Shown here: positions 41,873 to 51,353 of the stretch, in pieces
Layout: the number at the start of each line of letters is the position of its first letter
Numbering within the stretch: position 1 is the stretch's first letter
Assembly (NCBI RefSeq): GCF_023715145.1
Contig: NZ_JAMBNP010000020.1
Coordinates: forward strand, 1 to 64,000
Reading direction: 5' to 3'
Origin: Paenibacillus glycanilyticus
GTDB taxonomy: Bacteria > Bacillota > Bacilli > Paenibacillales > Paenibacillaceae
Length of the DNA: 64,000 bases
Notes under the pieces: model-generated
Told to the model about the DNA's origin: nothing
The model's input: the letters and a program-made list of their open reading frames with translations, nothing else
Database searches by the model: none
Position numbers and translations under genes: made by a program

Positions 41873-42703
41873 GTGCCAATTAAAAAGTACAAACCGACAT
41901 CCCCGGCCCGTCGTAACATGTCCGTTTCGACTTTTGAAGAGATCACAACAAGCACACCGGAGAAATCCTTGCTTGCTCCGCTTTTCAAAAAAGCTGGCCG
42001 TAATAACCAAGGTAAAATTACAGTTCGTCACCATGGCGGCGGACACAAACGTAAATACCGTATTATCGACTTCAAACGTACTAAAGATGGTGTTGTAGGT
42101 AAAGTAGCTTCGGTTGAATACGATCCGAACCGTACATCCAACATCGCTTTGATTCATTACCTGGACGGTGAGAAAGCTTACATCATCGCACCTAAAGGTC
42201 TGAAAGTCGGAGATCAAGTTGTTTCCGGTCCTGATGCTGACATCAAAATCGGTAACGCACTGCCACTGATCAACATTCCAGTGGGTACAGTTATCCACAA
42301 CATCGAATTGAAACCAGGCAAAGGCGGACAATTGGTTCGCGCAGCTGGTACAGAAGCTCAACTTCTTGGTAAAGAAGGCGACTATGTATCTATTCGTCTG
42401 TCCTCCGGTGAAGTTCGTCGCATTCTGAGCACTTGCCGTGCAACAATCGGCTCCGTTGGCAACGAAGATCACGAACTCGTGAAAATCGGTAAAGCCGGCC
42501 GTTCCCGTTGGATGGGCAAACGTCCTGAAGTTCGCGGCGTAGTAATGAACCCGAACGATCACCCACACGGTGGTGGTGAAGGCCGTGCTCCAATCGGTCG
42601 TAAATCCCCTATGTCTCCTTGGGGCAAACCGACTCTGGGTTACAAAACACGCAAGAAGAAAAAAGCATCGAGCCAATATATTATTCGTCGTCGTACGAAG
42701 TAA
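41873..42703 (+). CDS. rplB: 50S ribosomal protein L2
   Basis: L2 is needed for subunit joining and peptidyl transfer. The 276-residue product has the SH3/OB core and the conserved DHPHGGGEG loop (about 227-235) with the histidine near the active centre. The start is GTG behind AAAGGAGGG. Length and C-terminal basic tail (KKKASSQYIIRRRTK) are normal. Confidence 0.97.
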   Translation: MPIKKYKPTSPARRNMSVSTFEEITTSTPEKSLLAPLFKKAGRNNQGKITVRHHGGGHKRKYRIIDFKRTKDGVVGKVASVEYDPNRTSNIALIHYLDGEKAYIIAPKGLKVGDQVVSGPDADIKIGNALPLINIPVGTVIHNIELKPGKGGQLVRAAGTEAQLLGKEGDYVSIRLSSGEVRRILSTCRATIGSVGNEDHELVKIGKAGRSRWMGKRPEVRGVVMNPNDHPHGGGEGRAPIGRKSPMSPWGKPTLGYKTRKKKKASSQYIIRRRTK

Positions 42704-42769
42704 TAATCGCTTGTTTGCAAGCAGCGTGATCATTGGTCGCGCTACGTTTCCGCGAAGGGAGGACTCCAA

Positions 42770-43048
42770 ATGGGTCGCAGTTTGAAAAAAGGTCCGTTTA
42801 TTGACGGCCACCTGCTCAAAAAGGTCGAGGAATTGAACGAAAGCAACAAGAAAGTTGTTATCAAGACTTGGTCCCGTCGCTCGACAATTTTCCCGCAATT
42901 CATCGGACACACCATTGCAGTCTATGACGGCCGCAAGCATGTACCGGTTTATGTAACGGAAGATATGGTTGGACACAAGTTCGGTGAGTTTGCACCGACT
43001 CGTACCTACAAAGGCCATGACGATGACAAGAAGACAGGCAAAAGATAA
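42770..43048 (+). CDS. rpsS: 30S ribosomal protein S19
   Basis: S19 is in the 30S head and contacts the B1 bridge and A-site tRNA. The 92-residue product begins MGRSLKKGPFIDGHLLKKVEE and has GHKFGEFAPTRTYKGH near the C-terminus. The ATG follows AAGGGAGGA. Confidence 0.97.
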   Translation: MGRSLKKGPFIDGHLLKKVEELNESNKKVVIKTWSRRSTIFPQFIGHTIAVYDGRKHVPVYVTEDMVGHKFGEFAPTRTYKGHDDDKKTGKR

Positions 43049-43090
43049 GTTGCCTAGATTATTTTTTTATGTATGAGAGGAGGTTCATCC

Positions 43091-43426
43091 ATGCCAGAAG
43101 CTAAAGCGCACGCTAATTTCGTACGCATTGCTCCTCGTAAAGCACAGCTGGTTGCGGACTTGATCCGTGGCAAGCAAGTAGGTGAAGCGATCGCGATTTT
43201 GCGTCATACACCGAAATCCGCTTCCCCAATCCTGGAGAAGTTGCTGAACTCTGCTATTGCTAACGCTGAGCATAACTACCAATTGGACGTGAACAAACTG
43301 GTTATCACGCAAGCTTTCGTGAACCAAGGTCCGACAATGAAACGTTTCCGCCCTCGTGCAATGGGACGCGCAAGCCGGATCAACAAAAGAACCAGCCACA
43401 TCACATTGGTTGTATCTGAAAAATAA
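43091..43426 (+). CDS. rplV: 50S ribosomal protein L22
   Basis: L22 forms part of the exit tunnel through a long beta-hairpin, here MKRFRPRAMGRASRINKR near residues 82-99. The 111-residue product starts MPEAKAHANFVRIAPRKAQL at ATG 43091, behind GAGAGGAGG; an in-frame start 18 nt upstream would lie before that site. Confidence 0.96.
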   Translation: MPEAKAHANFVRIAPRKAQLVADLIRGKQVGEAIAILRHTPKSASPILEKLLNSAIANAEHNYQLDVNKLVITQAFVNQGPTMKRFRPRAMGRASRINKRTSHITLVVSEK

Positions 43427-43439
43427 GGAGGGATAACGT

Positions 43440-44102
43440 GTGGGTCAAAAGGTAAATCCGGTCGGTCTTCGTATCGGGATTATCCGTGATTGGGAATCCA
43501 AATGGTACGCTGGCAAAGACTTCGGCGATCTTCTGTTGGAAGACGTGAAAATTCGTGAATACCTGAAGAACAAACTGAAAGATGCAGCAGTATCCCACAT
43601 CGAGATCGAGCGCGCGGCTAACCGCGTTAACGTAACGATCAACACTGCTAAACCGGGCATGGTTATCGGCAAAGGCGGTTCTGAAGTAGAAAGCCTTCGT
43701 ACGGAGCTTGGTAAAATCACTAAAGGCAAAAAAGTACACATTAACATTTCCGAAATCAAACAAGCAGATCTGGACGCTATTCTTGTAGCTGAAAGCATCG
43801 CGCAACAACTGGAGCGTCGTGTTTCATTCCGTCGTGCTTTGAAACAAGCGATCCAACGTTCGATGCGCGCAGGCGCTAAAGGGATTAAGACTGCTGTCAG
43901 CGGTCGTCTCGGCGGTGCTGAAATTGCTCGTTCGGAAGGCTACAGCGAAGGTACAGTACCGCTTCATACGCTCCGTGCAGATATCGATTATGGCACAGCT
44001 GAAGCACATACAACTTACGGCCGTATCGGCGTAAAAGTATGGATCTACCGCGGTGAAGTCCTTCCAGCTAAGAAGAAAGCTCCCCAGGAAGGAGGCAACT
44101 AA
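43440..44102 (+). CDS. rpsC: 30S ribosomal protein S3
   Basis: S3 lines the mRNA entry tunnel and helps unwind mRNA. The 220-residue product (MGQKVNPVGLRIGI) has a KH domain with the GxxG-type loop GKGGSE (about 78-83) and the conserved RRVSFRRALKQAIQRSM. The start is GTG 43440 behind AAGGAGGG. Confidence 0.97.
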   Translation: MGQKVNPVGLRIGIIRDWESKWYAGKDFGDLLLEDVKIREYLKNKLKDAAVSHIEIERAANRVNVTINTAKPGMVIGKGGSEVESLRTELGKITKGKKVHINISEIKQADLDAILVAESIAQQLERRVSFRRALKQAIQRSMRAGAKGIKTAVSGRLGGAEIARSEGYSEGTVPLHTLRADIDYGTAEAHTTYGRIGVKVWIYRGEVLPAKKKAPQEGGN

Positions 44103-44104
44103 TC

Positions 44105-44539
44105 ATGTTGGTACCTAAACGTGTCAAACACCGTAAGCAACAACGCGGAAGTATGAGAGGTCGCGCTAAAGGCGGCACTGAAGTAGCTTTCGGCGAATAC
44201 GGCTTGCAAGCTCTTGAACCAACTTGGATTACGAACCGTCAAATTGAAGCGGCTCGTATCGCAATGACTCGTTATATCAAGCGTGGCGGTAAAGTGTGGA
44301 TCAAAATCTTCCCACATAAACCGATCACTCAAAAGCCTCTCGAAGTTCGGATGGGTAGCGGTAAAGGTAACGTTGAGAAATGGGTTGCAGTCGTGAAACC
44401 AGGCAAGATCATGTTTGAACTGGCTGGTGTTTCCGAAGAAGTCGCTCGTGAAGCGATGCGCCTCGCGTCCCACAAACTGCCGATCAAAACGAAGTTCGTG
44501 AAACGCGAAGAAGTAGGTGGTGAAGCAAATGAAAGCTAG
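44105..44539 (+). CDS. rplP: 50S ribosomal protein L16
   Basis: L16 supports the A-site tRNA elbow region. The 144-residue product begins MLVPKRVKHRKQQRGSMRGRA and has FGEYGLQALEPTWITNRQIEAAR, as in all Bacilli. It starts two bases after rpsC and overlaps rpmC by 11 bases. Confidence 0.97.
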   Translation: MLVPKRVKHRKQQRGSMRGRAKGGTEVAFGEYGLQALEPTWITNRQIEAARIAMTRYIKRGGKVWIKIFPHKPITQKPLEVRMGSGKGNVEKWVAVVKPGKIMFELAGVSEEVAREAMRLASHKLPIKTKFVKREEVGGEANES

Positions 44540-44729
44540 TGAATTTCGCAACCTAACCTCTGCTGAGATTGAACAAAAAATCGCTGGTTTTAAAGAAGAG
44601 CTTTTCAACCTTCGTTTCCAACTGGCAACTGGCCAATTGGAAAGCCCGACACGTATTCGTGACGTGCGTAAGAACATCGCTCGCGCTAAAACCATTTTGC
44701 ATGAAAGACAACTCGGTATCAGCAGCTAA
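44529..44729 (+). CDS. rpmC: 50S ribosomal protein L29
   Basis: L29 lies near the tunnel exit next to L23. The 66-residue helical product (MKASEFRNLTSAEIEQ) starts at ATG 44529, behind TAGGTGGTGA within the end of rplP. An in-frame GTG 12 nt upstream is less likely because it precedes that site. Confidence 0.95.
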   Translation: MKASEFRNLTSAEIEQKIAGFKEELFNLRFQLATGQLESPTRIRDVRKNIARAKTILHERQLGISS

Positions 44730-44780
44730 TTTAGCTGTCCTTGACTTAGGGTTACCAAGGTTAAAGGAAGGAGGAAGAAC

Positions 44781-45044
44781 ATGAGCGAACGTAATGCCCG
44801 CAAAGTTCAAATCGGTAAAGTCGTTAGCGATAAAATGGATAAAACAATCGTTGTAGCTGTTGAAACATACAAAAAACACGATTTGTACCATAAACGTATT
44901 AAATACACGAAAAAGTTCAAAGCGCATGATGAGAACAATCAAGCGAAAATTGGCGATATCGTGAAAATCATGGAGACTCGTCCACTTTCGAAAGACAAAC
45001 GCTTCAGACTGGTAGAAGTTGTTGAAGTGGCAGTTGTCCTTTAA
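44781..45044 (+). CDS. rpsQ: 30S ribosomal protein S17
   Basis: S17 is an early 30S assembly protein binding helix 11 of 16S rRNA. The 87-residue OB-fold product has GKVVSDKMDKTIVVAVE and YTKKFKAHDENNQAKIGD. The ATG follows AAGGAGGA. Confidence 0.97.
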   Translation: MSERNARKVQIGKVVSDKMDKTIVVAVETYKKHDLYHKRIKYTKKFKAHDENNQAKIGDIVKIMETRPLSKDKRFRLVEVVEVAVVL

Positions 45045-45092
45045 GATGTTATAATCAGTGAATGAGCATTTTCCCGGAAGGAGGACGTTGAA

Positions 45093-45461
45093 ATGATTCA
45101 ACCATTTACTCGTTTGCGTGTTGCTGACAACTCCGGCGCTAAAGAATTGATGTGTATTCGTGTTCTTGGCGGTACTGGACGTCGCGTAGGCGCTATCGGT
45201 GACCTGATCGTATGCTCTGTAAAACAAGCAACACCAGGCGGCGTTGTCAAAAAAGGTGACGTTGTTAAAGCGGTTATCGTTCGTACGAAGCGTGCAGTTC
45301 GTCGTAAAGACGGTTCTTACATCGCATTCGATGAGAACGCAGCTGTAATCGTGAAAGAAGATAAGAGCCCGCGCGGTACTCGTATTTTTGGACCTGTTGC
45401 CCGTGAGCTTCGCGATAAAGATTTCATGAAAATCGTATCGCTTGCACCAGAGGTTATCTAA
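45093..45461 (+). CDS. rplN: 50S ribosomal protein L14
   Basis: L14 is at the subunit interface; the anti-association factor RsfS binds it. The 122-residue product begins MIQPFTRLRVADNSGAKELM and has VIVRTKRAVRRKDGSYI. The ATG follows GAAGGAGGA. A small CCCTGT/ACAGGG hairpin follows the gene. Confidence 0.97.
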   Translation: MIQPFTRLRVADNSGAKELMCIRVLGGTGRRVGAIGDLIVCSVKQATPGGVVKKGDVVKAVIVRTKRAVRRKDGSYIAFDENAAVIVKEDKSPRGTRIFGPVARELRDKDFMKIVSLAPEVI

Positions 45462-45532
45462 GACAAGTACCCTGTGCTTAACAGGGACAGCGATATAGCC
45501 TGGAAAGCTTAAGTGAGCAGGAGGTGTAATCA

Positions 45533-45886
45533 ATGCCAAGACTGAAAAAAATTCTTGAATCGCATAACAACAAGCTCCACGTTAAAAAAGACGACACGGT
45601 TATCGTCATTTCCGGTAAGGATAAAGGCAAAAAAGGCCGTGTAATCGCTGCGTATCCGCGTGAAAACCGCGTACTCGTAGAAGGCGTGAACTTCGTTAAA
45701 AAGCATACTCGTCCGTCCCAAGTGAATCCACAAGGCGGAATCATCGAGCAAGAAGCTCCGATTCACGTTTCCAACGTGATGCACATTGATCCGAAGAGCG
45801 GTAAAGTTACTCGTATCGGATACAAAGTGCTGGACAACGGCAAAAAAGTCCGGTTCGCAAAACGTTCCGGCGAAGTGATCGACTAA
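45533..45886 (+). CDS. rplX: 50S ribosomal protein L24
   Basis: L24 starts 50S assembly. The 117-residue product has the KOW motif VIVISGKDKGKKGRVIAAYP (about 23-42). The N-terminal MPRLKKILESHNNKLHVKKD is a few residues longer than some orthologues. The ATG follows AGGAGGTG. Confidence 0.97.
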   Translation: MPRLKKILESHNNKLHVKKDDTVIVISGKDKGKKGRVIAAYPRENRVLVEGVNFVKKHTRPSQVNPQGGIIEQEAPIHVSNVMHIDPKSGKVTRIGYKVLDNGKKVRFAKRSGEVID

Positions 45887-45917
45887 TCGTTACTGTAGGA
45901 AAGGAGGTCCATTAATA

Positions 45918-46460
45918 ATGGCAGCAAGATTGAAAGATAAATTTCTTAACGAAATTACGCCTGCATTGATGCAGAAGTTTAACTATACGACTGTAATGCA
46001 AGTGCCGAAGATCGAGAAAGTTGTCATCAACATGGGTGTTGGCGAAGCGGTTGCTAACTCCAAAGTGCTTGATGTCGCTGTCGACGAACTTCGTCAAATC
46101 TCCGGTCAAAAACCGGTTGTAACTCGTGCGAAGAAGTCCATCGCGGGCTTTAAACTTCGTGAGAACATGCCAATCGGGGTTAAAGTTACACTGCGCGGAG
46201 AGCGCATGTACTACTTCCTTGACAAGCTGTTCAACATCTCGCTTCCACGCGTACGTGACTTCCGCGGTGTATCGACGAAAGCATTCGACGGTCGCGGTAA
46301 CTACACGCTTGGCCTGAAAGAACAACTCATCTTCCCAGAGATTGAGTATGATAAAGTTGATAAAGTTCGTGGTATGGACATCGTCATCGTCACGACGGCA
46401 AAAACGGACGAAGAATCTCGTGAACTGCTTACCCAAATGGGCATGCCGTTCACGAAGTAA
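45918..46460 (+). CDS. rplE: 50S ribosomal protein L5
   Basis: L5 binds 5S rRNA and the P-site tRNA. The 180-residue product has VPKIEKVVINMGVGEA and KLRENMPIGVKVTLRG, both family signatures. The ATG follows AAAGGAGG. Confidence 0.97.
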   Translation: MAARLKDKFLNEITPALMQKFNYTTVMQVPKIEKVVINMGVGEAVANSKVLDVAVDELRQISGQKPVVTRAKKSIAGFKLRENMPIGVKVTLRGERMYYFLDKLFNISLPRVRDFRGVSTKAFDGRGNYTLGLKEQLIFPEIEYDKVDKVRGMDIVIVTTAKTDEESRELLTQMGMPFTK

Positions 46461-46486
46461 TCCACTTCTAGGAGGTGTAATACCAA

Positions 46487-46672
46487 GTGGCAAAAACTTC
46501 GATGAAAGTGAAGCAACAACGTACACCGAAATTCCAAGTGCGTGCCTATACGCGCTGTGAACGTTGCGGCCGTCCGCACTCTGTTTTGCAAAAGTTTAAA
46601 ATTTGCCGGATTTGTTTCCGCGAATTAGCATACAAAGGCCAGATTCCTGGCGTTAAAAAAGCAAGCTGGTAA
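46487..46672 (+). CDS. rpsN: 30S ribosomal protein S14, zinc type
   Basis: S14 completes the 30S head. The 61-residue product is the short zinc form with CERCGRP and CRICFRE (two CxxC pairs). The start is GTG behind GGAGGTG. Like L33 and L36 in this window, it depends on zinc. Confidence 0.97.
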   Translation: MAKTSMKVKQQRTPKFQVRAYTRCERCGRPHSVLQKFKICRICFRELAYKGQIPGVKKASW

Positions 46673-46703
46673 TCAGCCTAGTTCGGGAAGGAGGTTAACA
46701 CAA

Positions 46704-47102
<399 letters not shown>

Positions 47103-47132
47103 TTAACTAGTCACAAGATTGGAGGTGTAACA

Positions 47133-47675
47133 ATGTCCCGTATTGGTCGTAAACCAATCCAAGTGCCAGCAGGCGTTAGCGTTAACTTGGATAACACGGT
47201 TATTACTGTAAAAGGACCGAAAGGATCGCTTACTCGCGAAATTCACAAAGATATGAAAGTGAACGTTGCTGAGAACGAGATCGTAATCGAACGTCCTTCC
47301 GATAATAAATTGCATCGTTCTTTGCACGGAACAACTCGCAGCGTCATCGCTAACATGGTGAGCGGCGTTACTGAAGGCTTCTCGAAAAACCTGGAGCTGG
47401 TAGGCGTAGGTTACCGTGCGAACAAAACTGGCGATAAGATCGTTCTTAACGTTGGTTATTCCCACCCAGTGGAGATTGCACCTGAAGCCGGTATTGAGTT
47501 CGAAGTTCCAGCGAACACGAAAATCACTGTTCGCGGTATCGATAAAGAGCGCGTAGGCGCTGTTGCTGCTCAAATCCGTTCCGTACGTGAACCAGAGCCT
47601 TACAAAGGAAAAGGTATCAAGTACGAAGGCGAACGCATCATCCGCAAAGAAGGTAAAGCTGGTAAGAAGAAATAA
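47133..47675 (+). CDS. rplF: 50S ribosomal protein L6
   Basis: L6 supports the factor-binding region near the sarcin-ricin loop. The 180-residue product begins MSRIGRKPIQVPAGV and has the C-terminal PEPYKGKGIKYEGE signature. The ATG follows GGAGGTG. Confidence 0.97.
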   Translation: MSRIGRKPIQVPAGVSVNLDNTVITVKGPKGSLTREIHKDMKVNVAENEIVIERPSDNKLHRSLHGTTRSVIANMVSGVTEGFSKNLELVGVGYRANKTGDKIVLNVGYSHPVEIAPEAGIEFEVPANTKITVRGIDKERVGAVAAQIRSVREPEPYKGKGIKYEGERIIRKEGKAGKKK

Positions 47676-47736
47676 GCAGTCTGATTGGGCTGCTTAAAAT
47701 AGCGGTATAAGGCAGAAGGAAAGGAGTGAACCTTGA

Positions 47737-48105
47737 ATGATTACGAAAGGCGATAAAAACAAGGCTCGTCTGAAAAGACACTTGCGTGTTCGTAAAAAAA
47801 TCAACGGAACTGTAGCTCGTCCACGTCTCTCGGTTTTCCGTTCGGCGAAACATATCTATGTTCAATTGATCGATGACGTACAAGGCGTAACGCTTGCATC
47901 CGCGTCCACTGTTGACAAAGAACTGGCAACGTCCATCGGCAACGGCGGCAGCGTAGAAGCAGCTCGTAAAGTTGGCGAATTGATCGCAAAACGCGCTCAA
48001 GCGAAAGGGGTAACCCAAATCGTATTTGACCGCGGTGGTTACTTGTATCATGGCAGAATTCAGGCGCTTGCTGATGCAGCACGCGAAGCTGGTCTGGAAT
48101 TCTAG
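47737..48105 (+). CDS. rplR: 50S ribosomal protein L18
   Basis: L18 brings 5S rRNA to the large subunit. The 122-residue product has the basic N-terminus MITKGDKNKARLKRHLRVRK and the C-terminal YHGRIQALADAAREAGLEF. The ATG follows AAAGGAGTG. Confidence 0.97.
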   Translation: MITKGDKNKARLKRHLRVRKKINGTVARPRLSVFRSAKHIYVQLIDDVQGVTLASASTVDKELATSIGNGGSVEAARKVGELIAKRAQAKGVTQIVFDRGGYLYHGRIQALADAAREAGLEF

Positions 48106-48135
48106 TCGAATTTACTTATAAGGAGGTTAATCGAC

Positions 48136-48633
48136 TTGCGTGTAGATCCAAATACGTTAGAACTGACTGAAAAAGTTGTCCACATCAACCGCGTTGCTAA
48201 AGTTGTTAAAGGCGGACGTCGTTTCAGCTTTAGTGCGCTCGTAGTTGTCGGCGACGGCAAAGGCTACGTAGGCGCAGGGATCGGTAAAGCGGGCGAAGTA
48301 CCAGATGCGATTCGCAAAGGTATCGAAGACGCTAAGAAAAACCTGATCCACGTTCCACTCGTTGGAACAACAATTCCACACCTTGTAGTTGGACATTTCG
48401 GTGCAGGTGAAGTTCTCCTGAAACCGGCTTCCAAAGGTACTGGTGTTATCGCCGGCGGCCCTGTTCGTGCCGTGCTCGAACTGGCTGGTGTAGGCGATAT
48501 CTTGACGAAATCGCTTGGTTCTTCGAACTCCATGAACATGGTAAACGCAACGCTTGAAGGTCTTTCCCGTCTGAAGCGCGCGGAAGATGTTGCGAAACTT
48601 CGTGGAAAAACAGTCGAAGAGCTGTTAGGTTAA
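48136..48633 (+). CDS. rpsE: 30S ribosomal protein S5
   Basis: S5 is in the mRNA entry tunnel and affects fidelity and spectinomycin response. The 165-residue product has VVKGGRRFSFSALVVVGD, FGAGEVLLKPASKGTG and GPVRAVLELAGVGDILTKSLG. The start is TTG behind AAGGAGG. Its N-terminus differs slightly from Bacillus. Confidence 0.96.
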   Translation: MRVDPNTLELTEKVVHINRVAKVVKGGRRFSFSALVVVGDGKGYVGAGIGKAGEVPDAIRKGIEDAKKNLIHVPLVGTTIPHLVVGHFGAGEVLLKPASKGTGVIAGGPVRAVLELAGVGDILTKSLGSSNSMNMVNATLEGLSRLKRAEDVAKLRGKTVEELLG

Positions 48634-48646
48634 GGAGGGGTATAGG

Positions 48647-48826
48647 ATGGCAAAATTGCAAATCACCCTCGTTCGCAGTTTGATCGGCCGCAACGAGAAA
48701 CAACGTGCTACTGTTGAATCCTTCGGTTTGAAGAAAATTCGTCAATCCGTTGTTTTGAACGACAGCGAAGCTGTTCGCGGCATGGTTAATGCTGTAAGCC
48801 ACTTAGTTAAAGTTGAAGAAGTTTAA
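48647..48826 (+). CDS. rpmD: 50S ribosomal protein L30
   Basis: L30 is a small helix-sheet protein of the large subunit. The 59-residue product (MAKLQITLVRSLIGRNEKQR) ends MVNAVSHLVKVEEV. ATG 48647 follows AAGGAGGGG. It sits between rpsE and rplO as in all Bacilli. Confidence 0.95.
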   Translation: MAKLQITLVRSLIGRNEKQRATVESFGLKKIRQSVVLNDSEAVRGMVNAVSHLVKVEEV

Positions 48827-48870
48827 GCAACTTGCTTGCTATATGAAATAAATAAGGAGGTGCAAGAACG

Positions 48871-49311
48871 ATGAAATTGCATGAACTCGCACCAGCACCA
48901 GGCTCCACGCAAGTGGGTAAGCGCAAAGGTCGCGGTATTGGCTCCGGCAACGGTAAAACTGCAGGTAAGGGTCATAAAGGTCAAAACGCTCGTTCCGGCG
49001 GCGGTGTACGCCCTGGTTTCGAGGGTGGCCAAAACCCATTGTACCGTCGTTTGCCGAAACGTGGTTTCAATAACCGTTTCCGCACGGAATATGCTATCGT
49101 GAACATTGAAGAGTTGAATAACTTTGCAGCAGGTACCGAAGTTACTCCAGAAGTTCTTATTGAGCAAGGGATCATCAAAAATCCTTTGGCGGGCATTAAG
49201 ATTTTGGGTAGCGGCGAAATCAAGGTTCAATTGACTGTTAAAGCAAACAAGTTCTCTCAATCTGCGGTAGAGAAAATCCAGGCTGCCGGCGGTAAAACCG
49301 AGGTGATCTAA
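48871..49311 (+). CDS. rplO: 50S ribosomal protein L15
   Basis: L15 is an assembly protein with a glycine-rich, basic N-terminal extension (KRKGRGIGSGNGKTAGKGHK) and a C-terminal globular domain. The product has 146 residues. Its stop codon is directly followed by the secY TTG start, so translation is coupled. Confidence 0.97.
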   Translation: MKLHELAPAPGSTQVGKRKGRGIGSGNGKTAGKGHKGQNARSGGGVRPGFEGGQNPLYRRLPKRGFNNRFRTEYAIVNIEELNNFAAGTEVTPEVLIEQGIIKNPLAGIKILGSGEIKVQLTVKANKFSQSAVEKIQAAGGKTEVI

Positions 49312-50613
49312 TTGTTTAACACCGTGTCCAACATTTGGAAAGTGGCGGATTTGCGCAGGCGGATCCTCTTCACCCTTTTCATTCTGCTTGTTTATCGCAT
49401 CGGAGCATTTATTCCGGCGCCAGGCGTTAACAAAGATGTATTCAAACAGATTGACCAAACCGGTGTAAATCTGTTCGGTTTGCTTAACACGTTCTCCGGC
49501 GGTGCGCTTTTCCAGTTCTCAATCTTTGCGATTGGTATCGCTCCTTACATTACGGCTTCGATCATCGTACAGCTGTTATCAATGGACGTTATTCCTAAAT
49601 TCGCGGAATGGGCGAAGGAAGGCGAGAACGGGAAGAAGAAGCTCGCGCAGATTACACGTTACGGCACGGTTATCCTTGGTTTATTGCAAGGTTTTGCAAC
49701 AGCAATCGGCTTTAATCGTCAATACAACTACGAAATGGTTCCAGGTGCGAATTTTGTAGATTACTTGCTCATCGCTCTCGTACTGACAGCGGGCGTATCA
49801 TTCCTGATGTGGCTTGGCGAGCAAATTACGGAGCGCGGTATCGGCAACGGTATCTCGATTCTGATCTTTGCCGCAATCGCAGCAAGCATTCCGCAACATA
49901 TTCGTACGATCTACCAAACAGAATTTGCTGCTCAAGACGGCAACCTGTTCTGGAGCATCGGTAAAGTTGTGCTCATCGCAGTGGCGATTATTCTGATTAT
50001 TGTTGGGGTTATCTTCGTACAACAAGGTATCCGTAAAATTCCGGTTCAATACGCTAAACGCGTTGTTGGACGGAAAATGTATGGTGGTCAATCGACTCAC
50101 ATACCTATGAAAGTGAACGGTGCAGGTGTTATTCCGGTCATTTTCGCAATCTCGTTATTGATGTTCCCTGCAACAATCGCTCAATTCTGGGCTGGTGCCG
50201 CTTGGGCAGATTGGATCATGCATAACCTGACATACACTGAGCCGCTTGGCATGGTGCTGTATGTTCTGCTGATCATCGGGTTCACGTTCTTCTATACATT
50301 CGTACAGATCAATCCGGTACAAATGGCGGATCAGATGAAGAAGAACGGTGGTTACATCCCAGGCATTCGTCCTGGTAAACCGACGTCCTCTTATTTGACT
50401 CGCGTATTGTCGCGGATTACGCTGACGGGTGCGATTTTCCTGGCCGTTATCTCCTTGTTGCCAGTGGTATTCGGCGAAATCGCCGGATTGCCTGCTTCGG
50501 TAAGACTTGGCGGTACCTCGCTTCTTATCGTCATCGGTGTTGCGCTTGATACGATGAAGCAAATCGAGAGCCAGTTGATAAAACGCCATTACAAAGGGTT
50601 TATCAATAAATAA
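49312..50613 (+). CDS. secY: SecY, preprotein translocase channel
   Basis: SecY is the pore of the Sec translocon, acting with SecE. The 433-residue product has ten hydrophobic helices, the first FTLFILLVYRIGAF (about 19-32). The loop QGIRKIPVQYAKRVVGRKMYG is the ribosome- and SecA-binding face. TTG 49312 starts immediately after the rplO stop, with GAGGTGA at 49300-49306. The N-terminus matches Bacillus SecY. Confidence 0.97.
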   Translation: MFNTVSNIWKVADLRRRILFTLFILLVYRIGAFIPAPGVNKDVFKQIDQTGVNLFGLLNTFSGGALFQFSIFAIGIAPYITASIIVQLLSMDVIPKFAEWAKEGENGKKKLAQITRYGTVILGLLQGFATAIGFNRQYNYEMVPGANFVDYLLIALVLTAGVSFLMWLGEQITERGIGNGISILIFAAIAASIPQHIRTIYQTEFAAQDGNLFWSIGKVVLIAVAIILIIVGVIFVQQGIRKIPVQYAKRVVGRKMYGGQSTHIPMKVNGAGVIPVIFAISLLMFPATIAQFWAGAAWADWIMHNLTYTEPLGMVLYVLLIIGFTFFYTFVQINPVQMADQMKKNGGYIPGIRPGKPTSSYLTRVLSRITLTGAIFLAVISLLPVVFGEIAGLPASVRLGGTSLLIVIGVALDTMKQIESQLIKRHYKGFINK

Positions 50614-50681
50614 CAATAGGTTCCGACCGGGATTCCGTAACGTCGCAAACGCGATGGACGGAACCCGCACGAGCCTATTGT
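50613..50681 (+). other. secY-adk intercistronic structured element
   Basis: ACAATA and GGTTCCG (50613-50625) can pair with CGGAACC (50659-50665) and TATTGT (50676-50681), leaving a bulge. TTCCGT at 50633-50638 could instead pair with ACGGAA at 50658-50663, so two foldings compete. No T-tract follows. Role unknown. Confidence 0.45.
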
Positions 50682-50702
50682 GCTTAAAGCGAGGAAGACG
50701 GA

Positions 50703-51353
50703 ATGAACATTTTATTCATGGGTCCTCCGGGGGCCGGTAAAGGGACGCAGGCAGAACGTATCGTTGGGGAGTTTGGCATTCCGCACATCTCGACAGGCGA
50801 TGCATTCCGTCTTGCGATGAAACAGGGGACTCCGCTCGGTCTTAAGGCGAAAGAGTATGTCGATCAAGGCAAACTCGTTCCCGATGAGATTACGAACGGT
50901 ATTGTCAAAGAACGTCTTGCTCAAGACGATTGCAATAAAGGTTTCTTGCTCGATGGTTTTCCACGTACGCTGCAGCAAGCCGAAGCGCTTGATGTTATGC
51001 TGACTGAACTGAACCGCGGCATTGACCATGTTGTTAATTTGAAAGTTGACCGCGGCTTGTTGCTTGCCCGTCTGACTGGCAGACGCATCTGTAAAGCTTG
51101 CGGATCGACATACCATGTAATGTTCAACCCACCGAAACAAGAAGGCGTCTGCGACAAATGCGGCGGCGAATTGTACCAACGGTCGGATGACACGGAAGAG
51201 AAAGTCGGGACGCGTCTTGACGAGTATATCTCGAAAACCGCGCCGCTTCTTGACTACTACAACGGTAAAGGTCTACTTCGCGAAGTCGACGGCGAGAAGG
51301 AAATCGATACGGTTACGGCCGAGATTGTTTCCTACTTGCGAGGTTCATTGTAA
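50703..51353 (+). CDS. adk: Adenylate kinase, zinc type
   Basis: Adk interconverts AMP, ADP and ATP. The 216-residue product has the P-loop GPPGAGKGT (7-15), the lid arginines (RLTGRR), and a four-cysteine zinc site in the lid: Cys130, 133, 150 and 153, the same numbering as in Geobacillus Adk. The ATG follows GAGGAAG. It overlaps map by one base (TAATG). Confidence 0.97.
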   Translation: MNILFMGPPGAGKGTQAERIVGEFGIPHISTGDAFRLAMKQGTPLGLKAKEYVDQGKLVPDEITNGIVKERLAQDDCNKGFLLDGFPRTLQQAEALDVMLTELNRGIDHVVNLKVDRGLLLARLTGRRICKACGSTYHVMFNPPKQEGVCDKCGGELYQRSDDTEEKVGTRLDEYISKTAPLLDYYNGKGLLREVDGEKEIDTVTAEIVSYLRGSL

